DNA from: Lachnospiraceae bacterium
Lineage (GTDB): Bacteria; Bacillota; Clostridia; Lachnospirales; Lachnospiraceae
Assembly: GCA_029053015.1 (NCBI GenBank)
Contig: JAIDHX010000040.1
Span: forward strand, 62,001 to 126,000
Reading direction: 5' to 3'
DNA length: 64,000 nt
In this document: positions 23,935 to 32,805 of the stretch, in pieces
Numbering within the stretch: position 1 is the first letter of the stretch
How the letters are laid out: each line of letters begins with the position of its first letter
The notes under the pieces: model-generated
What the model was told of the DNA's origin: nothing
The model's database searches: none
Seen by the model: only the letters and a program-made list of their open reading frames with translations
Translations under genes and position numbers: made by a program

Positions 23935-26145
23935 AGTAACTGCCTTAAATAAGTCCCCGTCATTTTCCAGCATAAACCTGCCGCCCTGCAGCTCCACAAA
24001 GCTTTTGACAATGGCAAGCCCGAGCCCGCTCCCTTCCGTATTGCGGGAAGCGTCTCCCCTGACGAACCGCTCCGTCAGTTCGGCGGTATCCACGGTAATT
24101 TCCGCCGCCGAAATATTTTTTAAAGAAATCACGATATAATCGTCGGTCAGCGTTCCCCGCACATAAACTCTTGTGCCCCGCAGGGAATATTTTACAATAT
24201 TGGAAAACAGGTTCTCATAAATCCGGTAGGTTTTCTGGCTGTCCAACACCACAAATACCTTTTCTTCCGGGAAATCCATGCGGACATCCAGCCCCGCGTC
24301 CGCAATCTTATCCGACATTTCCAGTTCCACCTGCTTTATCAGATTGCAAATATCCACATTCTGATAATTTAAAGTGATATTTCCGCTGGTCGCTTTGCTC
24401 ACCTCAAACAAATCCTCAATCAGCACTTTGAGACGGAGGGATTTTCTCTCCAGCGTATTTAAGTATTCTATCTGTTTCTCTCTTGAGAGCGTATCGTCCT
24501 TCAACAAATCCACATATGTGATAATCGCCGTCAGCGGCGTCTTCAGGTCATGGGAAACATTGGTAATCAGCTCCGATTTCATCTTCTGGCTTTTTACCTC
24601 TTCCTCCACTGCGTTACGGAAACCTGTCTGAATCAACAGAAGCTGTTCCTTAAACGGCTCGAACAGACCCAAATCCTCCTGTATTTTCACATTGAGGTTG
24701 CCCGCCGATATTTCCTGTATTTTTGACAAAAGAATGGAATATTTTTTCTGCATCCTGTTGACATAGAACTTCAACCCAAAGTACAAAAGCAGGGAATAAC
24801 AGATTGTAATAATGGTTCCGCTAAACCAGAAGGAACTGATAACAAAGAGGATGACTGCGTTGATAAGCACTATCTTTAAAATGGTCTTCTCCGCCTTTTT
24901 TGTCACATCGATGTGCTCCAATGAGTCATACATTGCCACCAGTCTGCGCTTACAGAACGGGAAAATCCGGTAAAACAGGCAGTTTTCTTTTATATAATTC
25001 AGGATGCCCTTCTCTCTGGCGCCCCGCAGGCACAGGCCAAGATACCATGCCACCATAAAAATGGCATACAGCGGAATCATATGGGTATAGAAGGTAAACA
25101 ACTCTGCCGACTTAAGAGAAATCTGCATAAAGTCAGCAATATCCGCGGCGGTCTGTCCCGTAAGAAAGCGGATAATGTACACAAAAAGCTCATCGGAAAG
25201 CAGAAATACTACAATAACGGCCGCAAGGACTGCCTCTATGGGAATATTTAAAATCCTGTTTCTATGAAAAGGCTTTCCCACCAGCCCCCTGAGGGGCAGA
25301 AACAGGGCAAGAAGCAGCACGCCCCAGAACACAAGCGTAATATATCCCATGATCCCCGAATCCAGATAATTGTAATATACATTCAGCGGAATATTCCGGT
25401 AAATACCCATTCCGCCCTGATAATAGGCTTCTAAAAGTTCCTGCGTCATGCCGTAGGCAATGCGGCAGTTTTTGGGTCCGTCCCCGTATTGCAGCAGGTT
25501 TGTCGTGCTTCTGCCTTCATACCCGTGGCTCGTTATCCAATCCTGCAAAAGCTGATTTTTGGCAAGCGTAAGTTCAGAAGCCCTTCGCATAAGCTGATCG
25601 GAATTTTCCGATTTTGCGGAGGTAATGGATGCGGAGCCGTTCTCGTCATACACAATTTCCAGATAATATACATACTTATTGAGATTGTCCGCAAGTTTGC
25701 CCTGCGCATTGCTGATGGTCACGCCGCTGTTCAAATCCTCTGCATAATAATCGAAGTACTGTAATGTTTCAAAAGATTTGTCCTCAAGTTCACGGACAAA
25801 TATGGAATTGAATGCCCGCAGATAGTATTCCTTTTCCTCTTCCGTATAATCTCCCAGACTATTTCCCAGAAAGCCTTTCATGTCCTTCAAATAAATGTCC
25901 GTATACTGTACGCTTTTTCCCTCCAGTTTTTCCCAAAGATTTTTATACAGCACATAATTACCCCGAAACAGTCGTCCCAGCACATTTTCATTGTGAAGAA
26001 CATCGTCATATGACGACACTTTATAATTTTTCACCATGCCATAGGTACTTACGATGATGGCGACCGCAATCAAAGGCACCAGTATGGTAATTGCCACAAA
26101 AATCTTTCCTTTTCCGGATTTTTTCGACGCTTCTTTTTCTTTCAT
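23914..26145 (-). CDS. Membrane sensor histidine kinase
   Basis: The product has 743 residues from ATG at 26145. A transmembrane helix near residues 14-36 (IFVAITILVPLIAVAIIVS) is followed by a roughly 220-residue outside domain, four or more further membrane helices, a short HAMP-like linker (IQEISAGNLNVKI), the dimerisation domain with phospho-acceptor NVSHDLKTPLTAI, and the ATP-binding domain with EGSGLGLAIVKSF. The start follows GAAGGGG; a longer TTG start inside the regulator gene is unlikely. It follows the response regulator and ends tail-to-tail with the LysR gene. Signal unknown. Confidence 0.9.
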   Translation of the reverse strand: MKEKEASKKSGKGKIFVAITILVPLIAVAIIVSTYGMVKNYKVSSYDDVLHNENVLGRLFRGNYVLYKNLWEKLEGKSVQYTDIYLKDMKGFLGNSLGDYTEEEKEYYLRAFNSIFVRELEDKSFETLQYFDYYAEDLNSGVTISNAQGKLADNLNKYVYYLEIVYDENGSASITSAKSENSDQLMRRASELTLAKNQLLQDWITSHGYEGRSTTNLLQYGDGPKNCRIAYGMTQELLEAYYQGGMGIYRNIPLNVYYNYLDSGIMGYITLVFWGVLLLALFLPLRGLVGKPFHRNRILNIPIEAVLAAVIVVFLLSDELFVYIIRFLTGQTAADIADFMQISLKSAELFTFYTHMIPLYAIFMVAWYLGLCLRGAREKGILNYIKENCLFYRIFPFCKRRLVAMYDSLEHIDVTKKAEKTILKIVLINAVILFVISSFWFSGTIITICYSLLLYFGLKFYVNRMQKKYSILLSKIQEISAGNLNVKIQEDLGLFEPFKEQLLLIQTGFRNAVEEEVKSQKMKSELITNVSHDLKTPLTAIITYVDLLKDDTLSREKQIEYLNTLERKSLRLKVLIEDLFEVSKATSGNITLNYQNVDICNLIKQVELEMSDKIADAGLDVRMDFPEEKVFVVLDSQKTYRIYENLFSNIVKYSLRGTRVYVRGTLTDDYIVISLKNISAAEITVDTAELTERFVRGDASRNTEGSGLGLAIVKSFVELQGGRFMLENDGDLFKAVTSFPRKR

Positions 26146-26188
26146 TCCATTCCCCTTCTCTAAAGCATCAGACATAAGCTTATTGCTT

Positions 26189-26899
26189 TTACTGCTTCTC
26201 AATTTTATAGCCAACGCCCCACACCACCTTCAAATACTTTGGATTTTTGGGGTCCACCTCTATCTTTTCCCTGATATTTCTCACATGTACCATAATGGTA
26301 TCTGTGTTGATTGCCTTCTCATTCCAGATTCTCTCATATATTTCATCCGCGGAAAAAACCCTGCCGGGATTTTTAATCAAAAGCTGCACGATTTTAAATT
26401 CCATGGGCGTCATTTTAACAGGAACGCCGTCCACGCTGACTTCCACGGTCTCCTCGTTCAGCTCCAGCCCGCCGATGGTATAAATATGCTCATTTGCTGT
26501 GCTGTTCTGCGTCGCGGAAAGATATTTGGAATACCTGCGAAGCTGGGAGTTGACCCGTGCCAAAAGCTCCATGGGCGTAAAGGGCTTTGTCACATAATCG
26601 TCCGCCCCCATATTGAGCCCCAGTATTTTATCCACCTCCTCCGACTTGGCGGAGAGCATAATCACCGGAAATTCCTGTCCCATGGCGCGCAGTTTCATCA
26701 GCATGGTCACTCCGTCCATCACAGGCATCATGATATCCACAATACCCAGATGAATTTCCTCCGTTTCCACAACAGCAAGCCCTTCCCTGCCGTTGGCTGC
26801 CTGAAATACCTCGTATCCTTGATTTTTTAAGTAAATTTCGATGCCTTCCCTGATTTCCCTGTCGTCCTCAACCAGTAAAATATGATTTTTGTTTTCCAT
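26189..26899 (-). CDS. OmpR/PhoB family response regulator
   Basis: The 236-residue product has a receiver domain with acidic pocket VEDD, phospho-acceptor Asp55 in GIVDIMMPVMDG, Ser/Thr in MLSAKSEE and Lys in YVTKPF. A winged helix DNA-binding domain follows (FKIVQLLIKNPGRVFSADEIYERIW and TIMVHVRNIREKIE). ATG at 26899 has an AAAGGA site. It lies directly upstream of the sensor kinase and forms a two-component system with it. Target genes are not evident; the adjacent ABC exporter, transcribed toward the regulator, is the closest candidate. Confidence 0.93.
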   Translation of the reverse strand: MENKNHILLVEDDREIREGIEIYLKNQGYEVFQAANGREGLAVVETEEIHLGIVDIMMPVMDGVTMLMKLRAMGQEFPVIMLSAKSEEVDKILGLNMGADDYVTKPFTPMELLARVNSQLRRYSKYLSATQNSTANEHIYTIGGLELNEETVEVSVDGVPVKMTPMEFKIVQLLIKNPGRVFSADEIYERIWNEKAINTDTIMVHVRNIREKIEVDPKNPKYLKVVWGVGYKIEKQ

Positions 26900-26947
26900 T
26901 TTCACGATGTCCTTTTGTTGTGTCATAAAATTTTTTAGCTAAATATC

Positions 26948-26976
26948 AATATACTGTAATTTATCATAATCCGCAA
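26948..26976 (-). promoter_or_regulatory. Promoter of the two-component system
   Basis: TTGCGG and TATATT on the minus strand are 17 bases apart, about 50 bases before the response regulator start. Confidence 0.65.
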
Positions 26977-26996
26977 TTCAAAATTTCACGCATAAT

Positions 26997-27034
26997 AAAA
27001 GCCAAAGATTTTCTTAAGAAACCCTTTGGCTTTT
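26997..27034 (-). terminator. Terminator of the ABC exporter gene
   Basis: The stem AAAAGCCAAAG/CTTTGGCTTTT has a 16-base loop and is T-rich on both strands, 9 bases after the exporter stop. Confidence 0.85.
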
Positions 27035-27042
27035 ATGAATCA

Positions 27043-28848
27043 TTAACTCTGCAGTACCTTCATGTTATAAAATTCTCCCTGAAGCGCCATCAGCTCCTCG
27101 TAGGTGCCGTATTCCACACAATGTCCGTCCGCAATGACCGCTATCTTGTCCGCCTCCCGTATGGTGGAGAGCCTGTGCGCCACGATAAAGGTGGTGCGCC
27201 CGCGGGTCAGGTTGGAAAGCGCCTGCTGAACCAGCCTCTCAGAAAAGCTGTCCAATGCGGAAGTTGCCTCATCCAGCACAATGACACGGGGATTGCGCAC
27301 CAGTGCGCGTGCGATGGAAATACGCTGCCTCTGCCCGCCGGAAAGCTTGCCGCCGTGCTCTCCCACCATCGTGTCAAGCCCGTTCGGAAGCGAAGAAACC
27401 AAATCCGCCAGGTTTGCCGCCTCAATCACTTCTTTCAGTCCCTCCTCGGAGACATGACCGCAGCCGTAAGTAATATTGTCTTTTATGCTGCCGGAAAAGA
27501 GAATCGACGTTTGGGGGACTACCGCCAGATGCTGTCTGTAGGTCCTCAAATCAATTTCCCGCATATCTTTGCCATCCATCAGCACTTCCCCTTCGCCGGC
27601 CAGATTAAAACCGATGACAAGGTTCAGGATGGTCGTTTTTCCGGCTCCCGATTCTCCTACAAGCGCAATCGTTTCCCCCTGCGCCACATGCAAGTTTAAA
27701 TGGTTTAACACCTTATTGCCGTTATTTTTGTAGCAGAAAGATACATCTTTAAAATCAAATACGCCGTCAACCTCAGTAAGTTTTTCTTTACCCTCATTGT
27801 GCTCCACCTCGTCTGAGAGCAGCACCTCACCAATGGAGTTGACAGACTCAATTCCTTTGGTGATGGTGGGCAGAAGCGCCACAATCGCGGAAACCTGATT
27901 GACCACGGTTGTGAAATAGCTCTGGTACAGCATAATATCGCCTGCTAAAATATTCCCCTTAAAGGCAAGATAACCGGTAAAGACAAGGCAGATAACCTGA
28001 AACACTTGGAATATGGCCCATCCGACAGAGCCGAAAAGCGCCTGCACCAAATCCAGCTTATAGCCTTTTTCCGCCACGGCAAAAAGCTGTCCGCTCATCT
28101 TTTCCACTTCTTCATTCTCCAGCGCATGCGCTCTGGTCACAGGGACAAGCTCCACCATCTCCATCACCCTTGCAGAAGTTTCTTCCATCTCCTTGCGGAA
28201 TTCGCGGTTCTTGTTCCGCATGGCGCTGCGGAAGGTCACCATGGTAATTGCCGCTATGGGCGCTGTAATCAGGAAGAACACAAAGACCACCATGCTTTTG
28301 GACACCGTGACGACAAGCGCCACCACGATATTCAGCCCGATATTTAAAATGCTTAAAAACATCTGGGTCGAAAGGGTTTCCACAGCTTCCACATCACGCA
28401 TAATTTTAGACTGCAGCCTGCCGGACTGCATCTCCACATGATAGGAAATGGATAGCTGCTGCAGTTTCCTGATTAACGCCTTTCTGAGCCCTGTCTCCGC
28501 GTAGCGCGTGGCAAGACTTTTGTAGGAGGTATACAGGTAATTCATCGGTATATTCAGCCCGACCAGAGAAACCATCAGAGCTGCATAAAAAAGTATATTG
28601 CGGATGGTGTCCGGATTGCCGGCCGTCACATCGTTGATAATATTTGCCGTCACAATGGGCAGCACCCAGACGCAGATATGCTTTAAGAAAAAGCATACCA
28701 CCGCCAAAATAAACTTATGGTAATTTCCTTTATACAGAGATAACAGAATCGCGATTGGATGACCCTTGTGCCGCCTGTAGCTTTCTATAAACCAGCTTTC
28801 CGTATCAATCTTTTTTCTGGGGGATGTCAATTCGACAAAATCCTTCAT
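27043..28848 (-). CDS. ABC exporter, fused permease and ATPase
   Basis: The 601-residue product has an N-terminal six-helix exporter domain and a C-terminal nucleotide-binding domain: Walker A VGESGAGKTTIL, Q-loop VVPQTSILFSG, signature LSGGQRQRISIARAL, Walker B VIVLDEATSALD and switch IVAHRLST. It is the MsbA/LmrA-like half-transporter type, working as a homodimer or with a partner; none is adjacent, so homodimer is likely. Substrates include lipids, drugs or peptides in relatives. ATG at 28848 is chosen for the AAAGG site. It lies after the ilvC terminator and may also be reached by read-through. Confidence 0.9.
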   Translation of the reverse strand: MKDFVELTSPRKKIDTESWFIESYRRHKGHPIAILLSLYKGNYHKFILAVVCFFLKHICVWVLPIVTANIINDVTAGNPDTIRNILFYAALMVSLVGLNIPMNYLYTSYKSLATRYAETGLRKALIRKLQQLSISYHVEMQSGRLQSKIMRDVEAVETLSTQMFLSILNIGLNIVVALVVTVSKSMVVFVFFLITAPIAAITMVTFRSAMRNKNREFRKEMEETSARVMEMVELVPVTRAHALENEEVEKMSGQLFAVAEKGYKLDLVQALFGSVGWAIFQVFQVICLVFTGYLAFKGNILAGDIMLYQSYFTTVVNQVSAIVALLPTITKGIESVNSIGEVLLSDEVEHNEGKEKLTEVDGVFDFKDVSFCYKNNGNKVLNHLNLHVAQGETIALVGESGAGKTTILNLVIGFNLAGEGEVLMDGKDMREIDLRTYRQHLAVVPQTSILFSGSIKDNITYGCGHVSEEGLKEVIEAANLADLVSSLPNGLDTMVGEHGGKLSGGQRQRISIARALVRNPRVIVLDEATSALDSFSERLVQQALSNLTRGRTTFIVAHRLSTIREADKIAVIADGHCVEYGTYEELMALQGEFYNMKVLQS

Positions 28849-28875
28849 GCCGTTTACCTTTCTGTCAGCCGGACG

Positions 28876-28914
28876 CAACAAAAAGAGCAGATAAAGTAAG
28901 CTATCTGCTCTTTG
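28876..28914 (-). terminator. Terminator of the ilv operon
   Basis: A perfect 12-bp stem AAAGAGCAGATA/TATCTGCTCTTT with an 8-base loop is followed by a T-run on the minus strand, 22 bases after the ilvC stop. Confidence 0.9.
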
Positions 28915-28935
28915 CCTTTTCTAATGTTCTGACAA

Positions 28936-29979
<1,044 letters not shown>

Positions 29980-30023
29980 TTAGTTTATAACTGACAGGAG
30001 GCATCGCCTCCGGGTTATCATAT

Positions 30024-30524
30024 TTAGTTAATAAAGGTTACATTCTCCGTGCCGCGGCAGAGACCTGCGATGCCGGTACGCGCCAGCTCCAATATCTCAT
30101 AGCCGTCAAGGAGATTGATAAATGCCTCTATCTTTGTCTGGTCACCCGTCATCTCTACAATCAGGCTGTCCGATGCCACGTCAATAATATTGGCGCGGAA
30201 AATATCCGCAAGAGAAATCACGCCCTGACGCTCCGCAGCCTGTGCACGGACCTTAATCAGCGCAAGCTCCCTGTAGACGCTCTCCGACGGCTTAAGCTCC
30301 TTGATATCGCGGATATCTATCAGCTTTGCCACCTGCTTTTCAATCTGCTCTAAAATCTGGTCGTCCCCGCTTGTCACAATGGTGATGCGGGTAAATCTGG
30401 GATCCGCCGTCACGCCTGCCGTAATACTCTCAATATTGTAGCCGCGTCTGGAAAACAGTCCCGAAATCCGGCTTAACACGCCGGAGGTGTTGTCAACGAG
30501 AAGCTGAAATACTTTTTTCTGCAA
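30024..30524 (-). CDS. ilvN: Acetolactate synthase small subunit, copy 1 (TTG start)
   Basis: The 166-residue product matches full-length IlvN: an ACT domain (QLLVDNTSGVLSRISGLFSRRGYNIESI) and the C-terminal small-subunit domain (ALIKVRAQAAERQGVISLADIFRA). It binds valine and sets the activity of IlvB. The start codon is TTG at 30524, set by GGAGGGATAAATT; no ATG or GTG lies near. A near-consensus promoter stands just before it, so it can be made with ilvC independently of ilvB. This copy is closer to typical IlvH/IlvN than copy 2. Confidence 0.95.
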   Translation of the reverse strand: MQKKVFQLLVDNTSGVLSRISGLFSRRGYNIESITAGVTADPRFTRITIVTSGDDQILEQIEKQVAKLIDIRDIKELKPSESVYRELALIKVRAQAAERQGVISLADIFRANIIDVASDSLIVEMTGDQTKIEAFINLLDGYEILELARTGIAGLCRGTENVTFIN

Positions 30525-30562
30525 AATTTATCCCTCCACAACAAATCTTCTCTTAATTTTCT

Positions 30563-30591
30563 ATCATAGCAACACTTTATTTTTTTGTCAA
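30563..30591 (-). promoter_or_regulatory. Internal promoter before ilvN copy 1
   Basis: A perfect TTGACA and TATGAT are 17 bases apart on the minus strand in the gap between the two small-subunit genes. It would drive ilvN-ilvC as a separate unit. Confidence 0.75.
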
Positions 30592-30605
30592 TCATTCTAT
30601 TCCTC

Positions 30606-31094
30606 TCAGTTATCGCTTTCCGCACATTTCGGCAGGGCAAGCGTCCCCGTTCTGGCCACCTCCACAATGCTGATGGATGCAAGCATGGAAATGAAAAGCT
30701 TAGTCCGCTCAGGAATATCGCACACCTGTATCATCATCTGATTCTTTGACATATCTACGATATCCGCCCTCATGACCTCGCATATCTCCATGATTTCACG
30801 GCGTGTGCTTTTGTTGTACTTTACCTTGACAAGCATAAGCTCCCTGCTTATACTCTGCGCCTCGTCAAAGGTCTTAACCTTGATAACATCCAGCTTTTTG
30901 TTGAGCTGCTTTTCAATCTGCTCTATGGTGCGCTCGTTCCCGCTTGAAACAATCGTCATACAGGATACGGCGGCATCGTCGGTTTCCCCAACGGCAAGAC
31001 TGTCTATATTGAAACATCTTCTTGAGAAGAGCCCCGCCACCTTGCACAATACGCCGGAGCGGTTCTCAACCAGCACGGAATATATCTTCTTCAT
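30606..31094 (-). CDS. Acetolactate synthase small subunit, copy 2
   Basis: The 162-residue product is an IlvN paralogue: ACT domain YSVLVENRSGVLCKVAGLFSRRCFNIDSLAV and the C-terminal domain with ELMLVKVKYNKSTRREIMEICEVMRADIVDM. It is divergent in the second half from copy 1, and the ACT loop NRSGVLCKVAGLF keeps the glycine needed for valine binding. The end of the protein carries an extra cysteine-containing tail. It lies 15 bases after ilvB with a GGAGATTAAGAG site, so it is the direct operon partner of the large subunit. Two small subunits may give two feedback settings. Confidence 0.9.
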   Translation of the reverse strand: MKKIYSVLVENRSGVLCKVAGLFSRRCFNIDSLAVGETDDAAVSCMTIVSSGNERTIEQIEKQLNKKLDVIKVKTFDEAQSISRELMLVKVKYNKSTRREIMEICEVMRADIVDMSKNQMMIQVCDIPERTKLFISMLASISIVEVARTGTLALPKCAESDN

Positions 31095-31109
31095 CTCTTA
31101 ATCTCCATT

Positions 31110-32729
31110 CTATTCCTTTACTAAGTCCATGGGATCTATCAGGCACTCTAACAGCATGGACTCGTCATGTGCCAGAAAACGGTCAAGCACCTCTTCCACC
31201 CTGTCCATATTTTCCAGCCTGAGGAAAGGAATGTCATATGCTGTCGAGAGCTTTTCCAAATCAGGGCTGCCGGACAAATCCACCACAGAATAATTGTCCT
31301 TGTAGGTATAATGCTGATATTCCCTTACCATACCCAGATAATTATTTTTCAGCACAATAATCTTTACCGGCACATGATGCTGCTGCATGGTCGCAAGCTC
31401 CATCATGGACATCTGGAAAGAGCCGTCACCGCACACGGCAATGACCTGCTTTGTCATGTCCGCCAGTTTTGCGCCCATGGCTGCCGGAATGGAATAGCCC
31501 ATGGTGCCCATGCCGCCCGAGGTCAAAAATCTGCCCTCTTTTACCACATGGTATCCGCAGGACCATATCTGGTTCTGCCCCACATCCGCCACATAGACGC
31601 CGTCCGGCTGCATTTTTTCGGAAAGTCTTGTGATAAATCCTGCCGGATCCACATAGGCAGGATTGGGCGTGCGCTTTTTCTCCATGGTATTGCGGTAGCC
31701 ATCAAGCTGCGTAAGCCATTCTTCGTGCTCACAGGTAAATTCCTGATTTAAAAATTCTTCAAAAATGTGGGCTGCATCTCCCACAAGGGGAATGGTCGGT
31801 CCTGCATTTTTACCGATTTCTGCAGGGTCTACGTCGATATGTACCAGCACCTTATTCTGCGTAATCAAATCCGGCTGGCTCACGGCGCGGTCCGCCACCC
31901 TTGCGCCCACCATAATCAGCAAATCGGATTCATTCATCGCCCTGTTGGCATACGGCTTTCCGTTGTTGCCCACCATGCCATAGTACAAAGGATGCTTTGT
32001 GGGCATGACGCCGATTCCCATCATGGTGGATACCACCGGTATCTTATGGCGCTCGGAAAAGGCTTTAAGTCCTTTCTCCGCTTCACTTAAAAGCACGCCG
32101 CCGCCTGCACAGATAATGGGGCGTTTTGCTTTTTCCAGCTCCTTTACCACCTTTTTAATCTGCACAATATGGCCTTTGACCGTAGGCTTGTAGGTGCGCA
32201 GGGAAACTTCCTCCGGATAGCTGTAACGGCTCACGGCTGCGTTCTGCACATCGATGGGAATATCGATGAGAACCGGCCCCTTTCTGCCGGAATTTGCAAT
32301 ATAAAAAGCCTCTTTAAAAATACGGGGAATATCCTGTGCATTTTTTACCAGATAGCTGTATTTGACGAAGGATTCCACTGCGCCGGTAATATCTGCTTCC
32401 TGAAACACATCGCTGCCTAAAAGCTCGCTGTTTACCTGCCCTGTAATGCAGATAAGCGGAATACTGTCGGCAAAAGCCGTGGCAATACCGGTAATGACAT
32501 TCGTCGCACCGGGACCGGAAGTGACTGCGCAGACACCAGGTCTGCCGGTCATTCGTGCCATACCGCTTGCCGCATGGGCCGCGTTCTGTTCCGTCCGAAT
32601 CAGGACGGTCTTGATATCCGACTGCAAAATACTGTTATAAAAAGGACAGATAGCAACGCCCGGATAACCGAAAACTACCTCTACACCTTCCGCCTCCAGA
32701 CATCTGACAATGGCGTCTGCTCCTATCAT
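31110..32729 (-). CDS. ilvB: Acetolactate synthase large subunit
   Basis: The 539-residue product is a ThDP-dependent enzyme: catalytic glutamate in RTEQNAAHAASGMAR, FAD-region GGGVLLSEAEKGL, and the ThDP-Mg motif VCGDGSFQMSMMELATM ending in KNNYLGM. It condenses pyruvate with pyruvate or 2-oxobutyrate, the first common step of branched-chain amino acid synthesis. ATG at 32729 has a perfect GGAGG site; the ATG eight codons earlier is ignored. Only 76 bases separate it from metH upstream, with a weak TTGAAC/TTAATA promoter candidate there. Confidence 0.95.
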   Translation of the reverse strand: MIGADAIVRCLEAEGVEVVFGYPGVAICPFYNSILQSDIKTVLIRTEQNAAHAASGMARMTGRPGVCAVTSGPGATNVITGIATAFADSIPLICITGQVNSELLGSDVFQEADITGAVESFVKYSYLVKNAQDIPRIFKEAFYIANSGRKGPVLIDIPIDVQNAAVSRYSYPEEVSLRTYKPTVKGHIVQIKKVVKELEKAKRPIICAGGGVLLSEAEKGLKAFSERHKIPVVSTMMGIGVMPTKHPLYYGMVGNNGKPYANRAMNESDLLIMVGARVADRAVSQPDLITQNKVLVHIDVDPAEIGKNAGPTIPLVGDAAHIFEEFLNQEFTCEHEEWLTQLDGYRNTMEKKRTPNPAYVDPAGFITRLSEKMQPDGVYVADVGQNQIWSCGYHVVKEGRFLTSGGMGTMGYSIPAAMGAKLADMTKQVIAVCGDGSFQMSMMELATMQQHHVPVKIIVLKNNYLGMVREYQHYTYKDNYSVVDLSGSPDLEKLSTAYDIPFLRLENMDRVEEVLDRFLAHDESMLLECLIDPMDLVKE

Positions 32730-32805
32730 ATTCCTACCTCCAATTCTAAACATCGTGTTTTTTTATATTAACACAGTAAAGCACTCAAGTTCAATAGTGA
32801 ATTAC

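Noticed and set aside
26054..26830. A 258-codon plus-strand frame opposite the response regulator.
   Set aside because: Histidine-rich shadow of a conserved receiver and winged-helix protein.
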